A DNA stretch of 34,641 nt from Microvirga sp. (GTDB lineage Bacteria > Pseudomonadota > Alphaproteobacteria > Rhizobiales > Beijerinckiaceae), in NCBI GenBank assembly GCA_022241475.1, contig JAKOMT010000014.1:1-34641 (forward strand), given 5' to 3'. Position numbers and translations under genes: made by a program. The notes below the pieces were generated by a model that did no database searches, had not been told where the DNA came from, and saw only the letters and a list, made by a program, of their open reading frames with translations. Below are positions 7,239 through 15,413 of this stretch, piece by piece; position 1 is the stretch's first letter, and each line of letters starts with the position of its first letter.

Positions 7239-8474
7239 TCAGTTGGGGAATCCCCCGGGGAAGGGAATATCGACAAGCGCCTCGTCGACGCGACGCCGAT
7301 GCCCCTCGCTGAATTGGGGAAGCTCGATATCGCCAACCAGGTCGATCATGAAGTTGACGATGGGCGCCACGTCGGCGCGCGCACGATCGTCACCTTTGAC
7401 CTTCCGCATCTCGGTGAGGAACGCCTCAAGCCCTTGGGATAATGCGATCGGCTTCGAGCCCGGAGCGATCAGCTCGGCGTCGATGTCGAAGTGTTCGCGC
7501 AACGCGGCGAATGTGCCCGACGAGGGCCGGTGCGCGGCCGCGTAGCCGTGGGCGGGCAGCGCCCCGGCCTCCACAAGCATGTCCAGAGCCGCGTCGCTGC
7601 GGACCAGTTCGTGATCGCGGGTAGAGGCTGAATCCGCTTTCGACTGAGCGATCAATGGGACTTCGAGGCCGCCGCGCACCTCAGTCTGGCTCGACGGCGG
7701 GTCTGGAGAAGCGAAAACCGATTGCGGGGACTTTTGCAAGGCTTCTTGACGGCCCTCTCGGAGGTCGTCTTGCTCGTCGTACTGCGCGTGATCACGCGCA
7801 TTCGACTGTGCGTCCCCCTGTACTTTCTGGCGTCGCATGGCGGCCCTGATAAAAACGCGCGCCTCTTCCCGCCCGCCCGGCTGCCGCGATGCTGTCGAGA
7901 CGCGCCGGTCGGGTTCAAGGAGCGCCACCTGCTCGCAGCCGGGGTGGATTAGCCCGTCGGCCACAGCCGCCAGAGCCTCGGACCGACCGCGCTCGTAGGT
8001 GCGACGCTCCAGCCGACGCTCGCGCTTCTGCTCAAGCGACTCGTTCTCTACGACGAAATCCCGCCAGAGATCGGGGAAATCCGGGTCGATCTCATGGGTT
8101 GAAAGCCCACGCCCGTGCGCCCGGCTGATCACCCCATACACCATGCGTTCGAAGGCGAGCCTGGCGGAGAGGATATCGCAGTCGGGGGCCGGTTTGCCAG
8201 CGTAACTACGCAGGTGTGCGGTCAGGACGCGTCCCATCTCGCGCAAATCCGGTGCGTCGACCACCTGCCGCGCCCATTCCACTGCCATCCCCAGCCTCCG
8301 TCTCGCGGTTTTCGAATCTCCCGTGCTCAAGGATACCCTAAGCAGACGCAATCCAAAAAACGGGACGGCGCGGCGTCTCACCCGCATCTGGAGCATGTAT
8401 CGACCGTCACGGCGGGCGAGGTAGTTCAGACGCATCACGACCCCCTGTCGAGGAGGGCCGAAGAGGTGAGACAT
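7239..8474 (-). CDS. Large integrase, N-terminal part (interrupted by in-frame TGA)
   Basis: The 411-residue frame begins close to LNYLARRDGRYMLQMRVRRR. This resembles the short N-terminal DNA-binding module (DUF6538-like) of large alphaproteobacterial phage-type integrases. A second start, Met14, lies directly before this module and may be the real one. A charged, Gln/Arg-rich middle follows, and the end (GHRRRVDEALVDIPFPGG) leads into the catalytic half. The stop TGA at 7239-7241 is in the same frame as the catalytic part beginning at 7232, so one base change probably created it. The gene starts 84 bp from the 3' end of tRNA-Met, the likely integration target. The element is presumably immobile unless the stop is read through. 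Confidence 0.7.
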   Translation of the reverse strand: MSHLFGPPRQGVVMRLNYLARRDGRYMLQMRVRRRAVPFFGLRLLRVSLSTGDSKTARRRLGMAVEWARQVVDAPDLREMGRVLTAHLRSYAGKPAPDCDILSARLAFERMVYGVISRAHGRGLSTHEIDPDFPDLWRDFVVENESLEQKRERRLERRTYERGRSEALAAVADGLIHPGCEQVALLEPDRRVSTASRQPGGREEARVFIRAAMRRQKVQGDAQSNARDHAQYDEQDDLREGRQEALQKSPQSVFASPDPPSSQTEVRGGLEVPLIAQSKADSASTRDHELVRSDAALDMLVEAGALPAHGYAAAHRPSSGTFAALREHFDIDAELIAPGSKPIALSQGLEAFLTEMRKVKGDDRARADVAPIVNFMIDLVGDIELPQFSEGHRRRVDEALVDIPFPGGFPN

Positions 8475-8558
8475 CTCCGTGAGACATCGCCCGATTCTTC
8501 GAACCCACGATGGGCTTCAAGTCGTTGATCCGTAAGCGATTGGGGAGACCGGCGGAGA

Positions 8559-8635
8559 TGGTAGCGGAGGAGGGACTCGAACCCCCGACACGAGGATTAT
8601 GATTCCTCTGCTCTAACCAGCTGAGCTACTCCGCC
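8559..8635 (-). tRNA. tRNA-Met (anticodon CAT)
   Basis: The minus strand folds into a 77-nt cloverleaf with CCA encoded. The acceptor arms are GGCGGAG and CTCCGCT, the D-arm starts GTAGCTCAGCTGGTTAGAGC, and the anticodon stem is GAGGA/TCCTC with loop ATCATAA, giving anticodon CAT. The T-loop is GTTCGAGTC. An elongator tRNA-Met is most likely. A tRNA-Ile2 with lysidine-modified CAT cannot be fully excluded by eye. The 3' end faces the integrase gene and is a probable attachment site. Confidence 0.92.
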
Positions 8636-8730
8636 CCGCGCGTGCGTCCCGTGGGAGCGCGTCGGCCAGCGGGGATATACGGAGCGTCGGCGGGGGTGTC
8701 AAGAAATCCGACGGGCCTCGCCGCGCTTTT

Positions 8731-9372
8731 TCAGGCGCGCTTCCGCAGCCGCATGAGCTTGAAGAATCCGAAGGGGAAAAGCGGCTCTATCGCAGTCAGC
8801 TCGAAGTCGCCCCGACGCTTGGCCCAGGCCTCGATCCGGCTCATGCGGAAGGCCGAGCTCCAGCCGACCTTGCGCATCATCGGCGCGACCATCTCCTCGA
8901 TCTTCGCCTGCAGCCCCGCGTCGTAGCCGAGCTTGGAGGAGATGACGATCTCGCCGCCGGGGCGCAGCACGCGCGCGCATTCGTCGAGCGCGCCTTCCGG
9001 GTCCGGAACCAGCGTGATCACGAAGGGTACGGCGACGGCGTCGAAGGAGGCGTCGGCGAAGCCGAGCCGGCAGGCGTCCATCGCCGCCACGAGGCGCACG
9101 TGGGGCGCGGCGCCCGAAAGCGCCTTGTCGCGCGCGCGCTCGAGCATGTGGAAGGAGAGATCGACGCCGATGACCTGCGTGTCCGGCGGATAATACGGCA
9201 GGACGAGCCCGGTGCCGACGCCGACCTCGAGGATCTCCCGCCCCGATTCCGCCGCCGCCAGCGCGGTCTTGCGGTGGGCGTCGGACAGGAGGCGATTATA
9301 GACCTTGTCGTAGAACGGAGCCCAGCGCTCATAGGCGCGCTTTTGTCCTTCGAGGTCGTATGCGACGGCCAT
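8731..9372 (-). CDS. pmtA: Class I SAM-dependent methyltransferase, PmtA-like phosphatidylethanolamine N-methyltransferase
   Basis: The 213-residue protein from the ATG at 9372 begins MAVAYDLEGQ, then RAYERWAPFYDKVYNRLL. This WAP-x-YD opening is typical of Rhodobacter-type PmtA and UbiE-like enzymes. Motif I is EVGVGTGLVLPYYP (GVGTG at 51-55), followed by IGVDLSFHML and CARVLRPGGEIVISSK. In that family the enzyme converts phosphatidylethanolamine to phosphatidylcholine by three SAM-dependent methylations. It sits 25 bp downstream of mnmA and is probably co-transcribed. The longer frame extending to 9444 is Arg/Pro-rich and overlaps the mnmA end, so I prefer 9372. Substrate assignment is inferred; the methyltransferase fold is clear. 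Confidence 0.75.
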   Translation of the reverse strand: MAVAYDLEGQKRAYERWAPFYDKVYNRLLSDAHRKTALAAAESGREILEVGVGTGLVLPYYPPDTQVIGVDLSFHMLERARDKALSGAAPHVRLVAAMDACRLGFADASFDAVAVPFVITLVPDPEGALDECARVLRPGGEIVISSKLGYDAGLQAKIEEMVAPMMRKVGWSSAFRMSRIEAWAKRRGDFELTAIEPLFPFGFFKLMRLRKRA

Positions 9373-9397
9373 TCTGCTCGTTCCGTGATGTTGCTGG

Positions 9398-10588
9398 TCA
9401 GGCCGGCGCGCCGGCGGCGAGCGTCTGCGCGAGGCTTTCCCCATGGAGCGCGGGCGCTCCGATCCTGCGCGCGATGGTGCCGCCGCCGAGAACCCGCGCG
9501 CGCGGATCGTCGCTTTCGTAGAACACGCAGGCCTGTCCGGGCGAGACGCCGTCTTCCGGCGACAACAGGTCGACTTCCATGACGCCTTCGCGAAGGCGCA
9601 GCACGGCGGGGCTCGGCGCGCGCGTCGAGCGCACCCGGGCGCTGATCTCGAGCCCCGCCTCGCCGATGGCCTCGATCGGGGCGTCGCCGATCCAGTTGAC
9701 GTCGCGCAGCGCGATCCGCCGCGTCGCCAGCGCTTCGCGCGGCCCCACGATCACGCGCCGCCCCTCCGCGTCGAGGGCGACGACGTAGAGCGGCTCGCCG
9801 ATCGCGATCCCGAGCCCCCGGCGCTGGCCGACCGTGTAATGGATGATGCCCTCGTGGCGGCCCACCACCCGGCCGTCGAGATGCACGATCTCGCCGGGCT
9901 CGGCCGCATGCGGCTTCAGGCGGGCGATGACGTCGGCGTAGCGACCGTCCGGCACGAAGCAGATATCCTGGCTGTCCGCCTTTTCGGCGACGGCGAGGCC
10001 GAGCTCGCGGGCGAGCGCGCGGGTCTCCGCCTTGTCCTGCTCGGCCAGCGGAAAGCGCAGCAGATCGAGCTGGTCGCGCGTCGTCGCGTAGAGGAAATAG
10101 CTCTGGTCTCGCGAGGGATCGGCGGCGCGAAAGAGCCCGCGCCGGCCGTCCGGCAGCGCCCGGCTCGCGACGTAATGGCCGGTGGCGAGCACGTCCGCGC
10201 CCAGTTCGCGCGCCGTCTCCAGAAGATCGCGAAACTTGATCGAGCGGTTGCATTCGACGCACGGGATCGGCGTCTCGCCGGCGAGATAGCTGTCGGCGAA
10301 ATTCTCGATCACCGCCTCGCGGAAGCGCGATTCGTAATCGAGCACGTAATGCGGGATTCCGATCGTCTCGGCCACGCGCCGGGCGTCGTAGATGTCCTGT
10401 CCGGCGCAGCAAGCGCCCTTGCGGTGCGCCGCCTCGCCGTGATCGTAGAGCTGGAGCGTGACGCCGATGACGTCGTAGCCCTCGCGCTTCATCATCGCGG
10501 CCACGACCGAAGAGTCAACGCCGCCGGACATGGCGACGACGACTCGCGTCTGCGAGGGCTCCTTCGCGATGTCGAGGCTGTTGAGCAT
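9398..10588 (-). CDS. mnmA: tRNA-specific 2-thiouridylase MnmA
   Basis: The 396-residue enzyme makes 2-thiouridine at the wobble position 34 of tRNA Lys, Glu and Gln, using ATP to activate the base and sulfur from a persulfide relay. The PP-loop motif is [15 protein letters not shown] near the N-terminus. The first catalytic Cys is in [12 protein letters not shown] and the second in [16 protein letters not shown] is also present. Length agrees with the family (about 360-410). I chose the ATG at 10588 ([12 protein letters not shown]) because the upstream extension to 10633 is not conserved-looking. It precedes the pmtA-like gene in the same direction. Confidence 0.96.
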   Translation of the reverse strand: MLNSLDIAKEPSQTRVVVAMSGGVDSSVVAAMMKREGYDVIGVTLQLYDHGEAAHRKGACCAGQDIYDARRVAETIGIPHYVLDYESRFREAVIENFADSYLAGETPIPCVECNRSIKFRDLLETARELGADVLATGHYVASRALPDGRRGLFRAADPSRDQSYFLYATTRDQLDLLRFPLAEQDKAETRALARELGLAVAEKADSQDICFVPDGRYADVIARLKPHAAEPGEIVHLDGRVVGRHEGIIHYTVGQRRGLGIAIGEPLYVVALDAEGRRVIVGPREALATRRIALRDVNWIGDAPIEAIGEAGLEISARVRSTRAPSPAVLRLREGVMEVDLLSPEDGVSPGQACVFYESDDPRARVLGGGTIARRIGAPALHGESLAQTLAAGAPA

Positions 10589-10971
10589 ATCGGGCTCCGA
10601 TGCGTCCACGCGGGCGTTCGTTCCCGCTTCCATACAGCGTCCTCTCCCGCAATTCCAGCAAGAGCGTGGCGCTGGGCCATCTTGTTGCGCCGACGCGAGA
10701 GCGCAGAGGCTCGAAGCTCGCGGTCGGGCGCGAGGCGCGACCAGCTCGCCAACGCGCCCGTAGGGGGGGGAGACGGCTCCGGCGCTAGGCCGCTACAGAG
10801 GAGACAGGCGCGAGTCGGCGTGCTCGCGGACGGTCTCCCACGGGTCGAGGTCGCGCCACGAGATTTTGCGCCCCCGTTACTTGCCAGTTAATCCTAATGT
10901 TATTTAAATATTGCCCCTCAAAAAAATCCGATTTATTGAATCAACAACGCGTTCGATGCGAGATTTACTTT
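10589..10971. other. Divergent intergenic region between mnmA and the prenyltransferase operon
   Basis: No convincing gene is present. The part near 10895-10970 is clearly AT-rich against a GC-rich background and probably carries the promoter of the plus-strand operon. GGGAGAC at 10768-10774 and GTCTCCC at 10833-10839 can pair, but the loop between them is long and no known RNA family was recognised. Confidence 0.4.
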
Positions 10972-12465
10972 ATGAATAACGCCATCCTACGAGCTCCGCG
11001 CGATGAATTGCAGGATCGGAGAGCGCCCCTCCCGCTCGTGCTCGACGTCGACGGCGTCGTTCTTCGAACCGATCTCCTGCACGAAACGGCGATCGCTTTC
11101 GTCAAGGCCAATCCGTTCAGAATATTCCTGCTGCTGTACTGGCTTCTGGACGGCAAGGCGCAATTGAAGAGGCGCCTCGCGCAGCGCGTCGTCATCGACG
11201 TCGATCTCTTGCCCCTCAACGAAGACCTCGTCGCGTTCGCCCGATCGGCTCACGACCAGGGGCGGATGATCGTGCTCGCCACCGCCGCCGAGCGCATTCT
11301 GGCGGAGCGGCTGGCGCGGCGCCTCGGGTTCATCGACCTCGTGATCGCCAGCGACGGATTGACCAACCTGAAGGGCGTCGCCAAGGCGGACGCGCTCGTC
11401 GAGCGTTTTCCCCAAGGTTTCGCCTATGTCGGGGACAGCGCCAGCGATCTTCACGTCTGGAAGCGCGCGAAGGCGATCGGCGTCGTCGGCGCCGCGAGGG
11501 GAACGGAAGCCGCCGCGCGCGCGCTCGGAGCGGATGTCGAATTGACCATTCCGCGCGGCGCGCTGGGTCTCAAGGGCTGGGCCAAATCCCTGCGCCTGCA
11601 TCAATGGGCGAAGAACGTCCTCGTCTTCGCGCCGCTCGTCCTGGGCGGCCTGATTCTCGACGGGAGCGCGTGGCTGTCGGCCGGCCTCGCCTTCCTGGCG
11701 CTCGGCATGCTCGCCTCCGCGACCTACCTGCTCAACGATCTCTGGGATCTCGAAGACGATCGCAGGCACTGGACCAAACGCGACCGCCCTCTCGCCTCCG
11801 GGCGCATGACGATCGCGCAGGCCGCTGCGATCATCCCCGTCGGGATCGCGGGAAGCCTGATGCTCGGCGGCCTTCTCGGGCTGCAGGTGGTCGCGGTCCT
11901 GGGGCTCTATCTGGCGCTGACGCTGGGCTATTCCCTGCACTTCAAGCGCAAGCCCGTGCTCGACGCGTTCCTGCTCGCGACGCTGTTCACGCTGCGCCTC
12001 GTCCTCGGCATCGTCGCGGTGGGCGTCGCCCCCTCGCCCTGGCTTCTCGTCTTCTCCATGTTCCTGTTCGTGTCGCTCTCGTTCGCCAAGCGCCAGACCG
12101 AAGTCCTGCGCTTCGCGGAGCGGTCGCCGGATGTCGGCTCGAAGCTCTCCGGTCGCGGCTATTTCGTCGGCGACGCGCCCTTCATCCTCGCCATGGGCGT
12201 GGCCTCGGGCATGGCGTCGATCCTGATCATGGTTTTGTACCTCACGCAGGACGCGCTGCACGTCGACATCTACGCCAACGCGCAATGGCTCTGGGGCATT
12301 CCGCCCGCGCTGTTCCTCTGGCTGTCGAGGATCTGGATGATCGGACAGCGCGGCGAATTGCTGGACGATCCCGTCGTCTTCGCGATGAAGGACCCCAAGA
12401 GCCTCGCCCTGTGCGGCCTCGTCGCCGCGTCGTTCCTGATGGCCCTGACCGGAGTTCCGTTTTGA
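10972..12465 (+). CDS. HAD-UbiA fusion: polyprenyl-phosphate phosphoribosyltransferase-like prenyltransferase with N-terminal HAD domain
   Basis: The 497-residue protein from the ATG at 10972 has two parts. Residues about 20-185 form a HAD phosphatase-like domain: DVDGVVLRTD with Asp25 and Asp27, ATAAE near 104 and GDSASDLHVW with Asp155. Residues about 200-497 are a polytopic UbiA domain with NDLWDLEDDRRHWTKRDRP (Asn255, Asp256, Asp259) and PLASGRM. This reading resembles decaprenyl-phosphate phosphoribose synthase of the DprE pathway more than ubiquinone UbiA. In that pathway phosphoribose is moved to the lipid and a phosphatase removes the phosphate, so a fused HAD domain could do the second step. 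The frame opens earlier at 10897, but its first 25 codons are AT-rich and look like promoter. The gene overlaps the next by a TTGA junction. Confidence 0.85.
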   Translation: MNNAILRAPRDELQDRRAPLPLVLDVDGVVLRTDLLHETAIAFVKANPFRIFLLLYWLLDGKAQLKRRLAQRVVIDVDLLPLNEDLVAFARSAHDQGRMIVLATAAERILAERLARRLGFIDLVIASDGLTNLKGVAKADALVERFPQGFAYVGDSASDLHVWKRAKAIGVVGAARGTEAAARALGADVELTIPRGALGLKGWAKSLRLHQWAKNVLVFAPLVLGGLILDGSAWLSAGLAFLALGMLASATYLLNDLWDLEDDRRHWTKRDRPLASGRMTIAQAAAIIPVGIAGSLMLGGLLGLQVVAVLGLYLALTLGYSLHFKRKPVLDAFLLATLFTLRLVLGIVAVGVAPSPWLLVFSMFLFVSLSFAKRQTEVLRFAERSPDVGSKLSGRGYFVGDAPFILAMGVASGMASILIMVLYLTQDALHVDIYANAQWLWGIPPALFLWLSRIWMIGQRGELLDDPVVFAMKDPKSLALCGLVAASFLMALTGVPF

Positions 12466-12872
12466 AGAGGCCCTCGCCGCAGGTCGTGCGCTTCCTCCTG
12501 CTCGGCGGCCTCGCGGCGGCCGTCAACTGGGGCGTGCGCTTCCCCCTGTCGCTGCTGATGCCGTTCCCCGCCGCCGTCGCCGCCGCCTATGCGATCGGCA
12601 TGACGGTCGGCTTCACCCTCTATCGGAAATACGTCTTTCCGGGCGGGGGGCGGCCGATCGCCCAGCAGGCGACCCTGTTCGTCATCGTCAATTCCGTGAC
12701 GGCGGCGTTCGTCATGGTCGTGGCGATCGCGCTCGTGGCCGCGCCTCCCCTTGAGCCCCTGCCGCTTCCCGTTCGGGAAGGCCTCGCGCACGGCTTCGCG
12801 ATCGCCCTCGGCGCGACGTGCAACTTCTTCGCCCACAAGCTTCTCACCTTCGTCGAGGTCGCCCCGCGATGA
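12462..12872 (+). CDS. GtrA-like small membrane protein (TTG start)
   Basis: A 136-residue hydrophobic protein with about four membrane segments (residues roughly 9-27, 31-50, 66-90 and 105-125) and the family-typical charged turn in GFTLYRKYVFPGG and the C-terminal CNFFAHKLLTF. The start is TTG at 12462, overlapping the stop of the HAD-UbiA gene. GGAG at 12451-12454 lies 7 nt before it and supports this choice; GTG at 12486 is an alternative. GtrA-family proteins are thought to flip or hold polyprenyl-phosphate-linked sugars. Its place between a UbiA-type synthase and a GT-C-like protein fits that role. The stop overlaps the next ATG by 4 nt (ATGA). Confidence 0.85.
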   Translation: MKRPSPQVVRFLLLGGLAAAVNWGVRFPLSLLMPFPAAVAAAYAIGMTVGFTLYRKYVFPGGGRPIAQQATLFVIVNSVTAAFVMVVAIALVAAPPLEPLPLPVREGLAHGFAIALGATCNFFAHKLLTFVEVAPR

Positions 12873-14146
12873 CGTTCATGCCGTCCGTGTCCCGAACGCT
12901 TCCCGAAGACGGGTCGGCGCCCCTGCGACGGCTCGCGATCATCGCCGTCTTCGGCGCGCTCGTTCTGGCGTTCGCGGCCGTGTTCGGGCTGGCGGCGTTG
13001 CGCGAGACGCCGTTCACGAATTCCTACGCCGAACTGGCGGCGGGCTGGCTCGAGGGCAGGCTTCACGCGCAGAACTGCTTCGACAGCGACTGCGCGGTCT
13101 ATGACGGCCGCACCTACATCATTTTTCCGCCGATGCCCGGGCTCGTCGCATTGCCGTTCGTGGCCGCGTTCGGCGTTGAGTTCGCCGGTTTCATGCCGCT
13201 GAGCATCCTCTTCTTCGGATTGAGCGGCCTGATCTGGTGGCGCATCCTCTCCGAACAGAGCCAGTCCCGGGATCTCGCCCGGTTGCTGCTGCTCCTGACG
13301 CTGTTCGCGACGCCGCTCGCGTTCGTGGCGCTGCGGGGCGACCATGTCTGGTTCTTCGCGCAATCCTGCGGCTTCCTGTTCACCTCGGCGGCGCTTTTCT
13401 CGGCCGTCGTCCGGCGCGACGCCCTGCTCGCGGGCCTGTTCATCGGCATGGCCTTCCTGTGCCGACAGATGGCGATCCTCTACGTGCCGCTGCTGTATGT
13501 GATGATGCTCGACCGGAACGTCCCGCTGTTTCGCGTCGATCTCGCCGCCATCCGGCGCGCTGGCGCGCTTCTCGCGTTCCCGCTCGTCGCGATCATGATC
13601 TACCTCGCCTACAACGCCGCGCGCTTCGGCTCGCCGCTCGAAACCGGCTACTCCTACATCTTCCCCTTCGGATGGGACGAAAACACCCCCGCGAGCGCCA
13701 TCTTCCTGATCGAACGCGTCCGCGAGCTCGGCATTTTCTCCACCGATTACTTCCTGTTCAACGCGATCTACATGTTCTTCGCCGGCCCGCACGTCGCGTT
13801 CTCGGGCCGGTTCCTGACGGAGCTGACGGCGTTCGACGTGAACGGCGCGTCGCCCTTCATCGTCGCCCCCGCCCTGCTGTTCGCGTTTCTCGCGCCGTGG
13901 GATCGCCGGTTCTGGATCGGGCTCGCGACCGTTCTGCTCGTGATGACGCCGACCCTGTTCTACCATTCGAACGGCTTCTCGCAGTTCAGCGCGCAGCGCT
14001 ACGCGCTCGACTGGCTGCCGATCCTGATCGTCCTGGCGGCCTGGGGCGTGAAGCCCGCGCATGCGGGGCCGCTGGCGCTGCTCGTGGCCTATTCCATGAC
14101 GATCACGCTCGGCATGATCGCCGTTGGAGGCCTCCTCGCCGGCTGA
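12869..14146 (+). CDS. Polytopic membrane protein, GT-C-like (polyprenyl-phosphate-sugar-dependent) glycosyltransferase candidate
   Basis: The 425-residue protein has about nine to eleven hydrophobic segments. After the first segment a soluble loop contains NSYAELAAGWLEGRLHAQN, then Asp/Cys-rich FDSDCAV and YIIFPPMPG. Another notable site is RGDHVWFFAQSCGFL. An early acidic periplasmic loop after TM1 is the layout of GT-C glycosyltransferases such as the PMT and ArnT families, which take sugars from polyprenyl phosphate. I do not recognise a specific named family, and the donor-binding DD/DE motif is not certain. It is translationally coupled to the GtrA-like gene, so the three genes should act together in an envelope glycan or glycolipid pathway. 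Confidence 0.7.
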   Translation: MTFMPSVSRTLPEDGSAPLRRLAIIAVFGALVLAFAAVFGLAALRETPFTNSYAELAAGWLEGRLHAQNCFDSDCAVYDGRTYIIFPPMPGLVALPFVAAFGVEFAGFMPLSILFFGLSGLIWWRILSEQSQSRDLARLLLLLTLFATPLAFVALRGDHVWFFAQSCGFLFTSAALFSAVVRRDALLAGLFIGMAFLCRQMAILYVPLLYVMMLDRNVPLFRVDLAAIRRAGALLAFPLVAIMIYLAYNAARFGSPLETGYSYIFPFGWDENTPASAIFLIERVRELGIFSTDYFLFNAIYMFFAGPHVAFSGRFLTELTAFDVNGASPFIVAPALLFAFLAPWDRRFWIGLATVLLVMTPTLFYHSNGFSQFSAQRYALDWLPILIVLAAWGVKPAHAGPLALLVAYSMTITLGMIAVGGLLAG

Positions 14147-14161
14147 GCGCGTTCGAGCCCC

Positions 14162-15040
14162 TCAATTCATTCGGCTCACGCCGACCTCGACATCCATGCC
14201 GATCAGGACGGCCCCGTTGCCCTCGTAGCTGCCGCTCACCGGGGCGGCTTGCGCCGGGGTGCGGGTGTTGGCGACGCGGATGAGGTTGCGGCTGGCGACG
14301 ATCTGGTTCGTCGGGTCGAACTCCACCCAGCCCGCGCCGGGGATGAAGATGTCGGCCCAGGCGTGCGTCGCGCCGCCTCCGGCGAGAGAGCCTTCGTTTC
14401 CTTCGTCGAGGCCGGGGCTGTAGAGGTAGCCGGTCACGAAACGGGCCGCGAACCCGAGGGTGCGAGCGGCCTCCATGAACAGGAACGCGTAATCACGACA
14501 CGTGCCGGAACCGGCCGCGAGGGTTTCGCCGGGCGTCTGCACGCCGTATTCCTCGCGGCGGCGATAGACCAGCGACTCGTGCACGCCGCGGCCCAGGAGA
14601 TCGAGGACCTCCATGGCGTTGCCGGGAATCTCGGGCATGCGCTCCGCGATCCAGTTCTCGAGCGCCGGGCGTTCGTGGGGATATTGCAGCGCCAGATACG
14701 GCGCGAGATCGATGGCGTCGTCCCCGTCATACGAGAACGGGTACGCCGTCGCGCTGCGCGCGAGCGTGCCGACCGGCTCGTCCAGAACGTGGCGGCTGAG
14801 CTTGAGCTCGCTGACGATTGTCAGTTCGTCGGATTCGCCGTGGAAGCTCAAATTCGCGACGGAGTTGCCGAAGGTGTCGAACGCCCAGCGCACGTCGGCC
14901 GACGGCGTCACGCCGAGGCTCGAATCGAGAATGCGCATATCGTGGGCGTCACGCGGTCGGATCATCAGCTGATGCACGCCGAACGCGACGGGACGGTCAT
15001 ACTTGTAGCGGGTCAGATGGACGATATGAAAGGGTTTCAT
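14162..15040 (-). CDS. Transglutaminase-like protein (cysteine-peptidase fold)
   Basis: The 292-residue protein starts at the ATG at 15040 (MKPFHIVHLTRYKYDRPVAFG), a typical beginning of bacterial transglutaminase-like proteins with an N-terminal beta domain. The catalytic triad is visible: Cys181 in GTCRDYAFLFMEAAR, His226 in ATHAWADIF and Asp242 in VEFDPTN. No signal peptide is seen. The family usually acts as amidase, peptidase or peptide ligase; the substrate is unknown. An in-frame ATG 12 bp upstream is an alternative start. It is convergent with the GT-C-like gene with 15 bp between the stops. Confidence 0.88.
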   Translation of the reverse strand: MKPFHIVHLTRYKYDRPVAFGVHQLMIRPRDAHDMRILDSSLGVTPSADVRWAFDTFGNSVANLSFHGESDELTIVSELKLSRHVLDEPVGTLARSATAYPFSYDGDDAIDLAPYLALQYPHERPALENWIAERMPEIPGNAMEVLDLLGRGVHESLVYRRREEYGVQTPGETLAAGSGTCRDYAFLFMEAARTLGFAARFVTGYLYSPGLDEGNEGSLAGGGATHAWADIFIPGAGWVEFDPTNQIVASRNLIRVANTRTPAQAAPVSGSYEGNGAVLIGMDVEVGVSRMN

Positions 15041-15253
15041 CGGCGGAATCATTTCGTGCTTGTACGTTTGGCAACGCGTTATTCGGGATTGATCAGCGGC
15101 CGGATCATCGCGACGCGCCACGGTGATCGTGCGGAACACGGTCTCCGGGGCGGACGCAGAGCGATCTGTACGTCATCAACGAACTCGCGGCGAAATGTTT
15201 CCCGCCGTCGCTGTCGATGAGACGCCGCCTCGCCGCTCGCCGTCCCCGATCGA

Positions 15254-15339
15254 TGGTGGCCGCTGCGGGGGTCGAACCCGCATGGGCGAGGCCCGAGGCA
15301 TTTTAAGTGCCTTGTGTATACCAGTTCCACCAAGCGGCC
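15254..15339 (-). tRNA. tRNA-Leu (anticodon TAA)
   Basis: The minus strand gives an 86-nt class II tRNA with encoded CCA. The acceptor arms GGCCGCT and AGCGGCC pair fully. The anticodon stem AGGCA/TGCCT encloses CTTAAAA with anticodon TAA, a long variable arm follows (CTCGGGCCTCGCCCATG region), and the T-loop is GTTCGACCC. The long variable arm supports Leu. No integrase sits next to it. Confidence 0.95.
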
Positions 15340-15413
15340 GACGAGGCGAGCGTTACCGGGGGGCCGCGATTTTGGCAAGGCTCCCGCCAGGCGCCCGCGC
15401 TCGCCCGATTTCG

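Larger units (their letters stand above)
1..8558. mobile_element. Putative tRNA-Met-associated genomic island (left end outside window)
   Basis: This stretch lies on the 3' side of a minus-strand tRNA-Met gene and carries a tyrosine integrase whose start is 84 bp from the tRNA end, the usual layout of an integrated island. The content is accessory: IS3 fragments at both ends, a CRISPR array without cas genes, a kinase/regulator pair, a diguanylate cyclase and several broken genes. Base composition of the kinase and cyclase genes looks less GC-rich by eye than that of genes right of 8559. I searched by eye for a repeat of the tRNA 3' end inside 1-8500 and found none, so the left attachment site is either outside the window or lost. 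The island is an inference from context; its left limit is unknown. Confidence 0.4.

Noticed and set aside
9018..10412. A 464-residue arginine-rich frame on the minus strand
   Set aside because: It is the shifted frame of mnmA and the methyltransferase on the same strand; both real genes have clear motifs.
10768..10839. Possible structured RNA with GGGAGAC/GTCTCCC arms
   Set aside because: The stem is only 7 bp with a long loop, and no SRP, 6S or RNase P signature was found.
10897..10971. Upstream extension of the HAD-UbiA gene by 25 codons
   Set aside because: The codons are AT-rich and unlike the rest; the stretch looks like a promoter region.
12620..14062. A 480-residue minus-strand frame rich in Glu/Arg/Gln
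   Set aside because: It is the antisense shadow of the GtrA-like and GT-C-like genes.
15079..15378. A 99-residue minus-strand frame
   Set aside because: Its middle is the translation of tRNA-Leu, a common false gene call.
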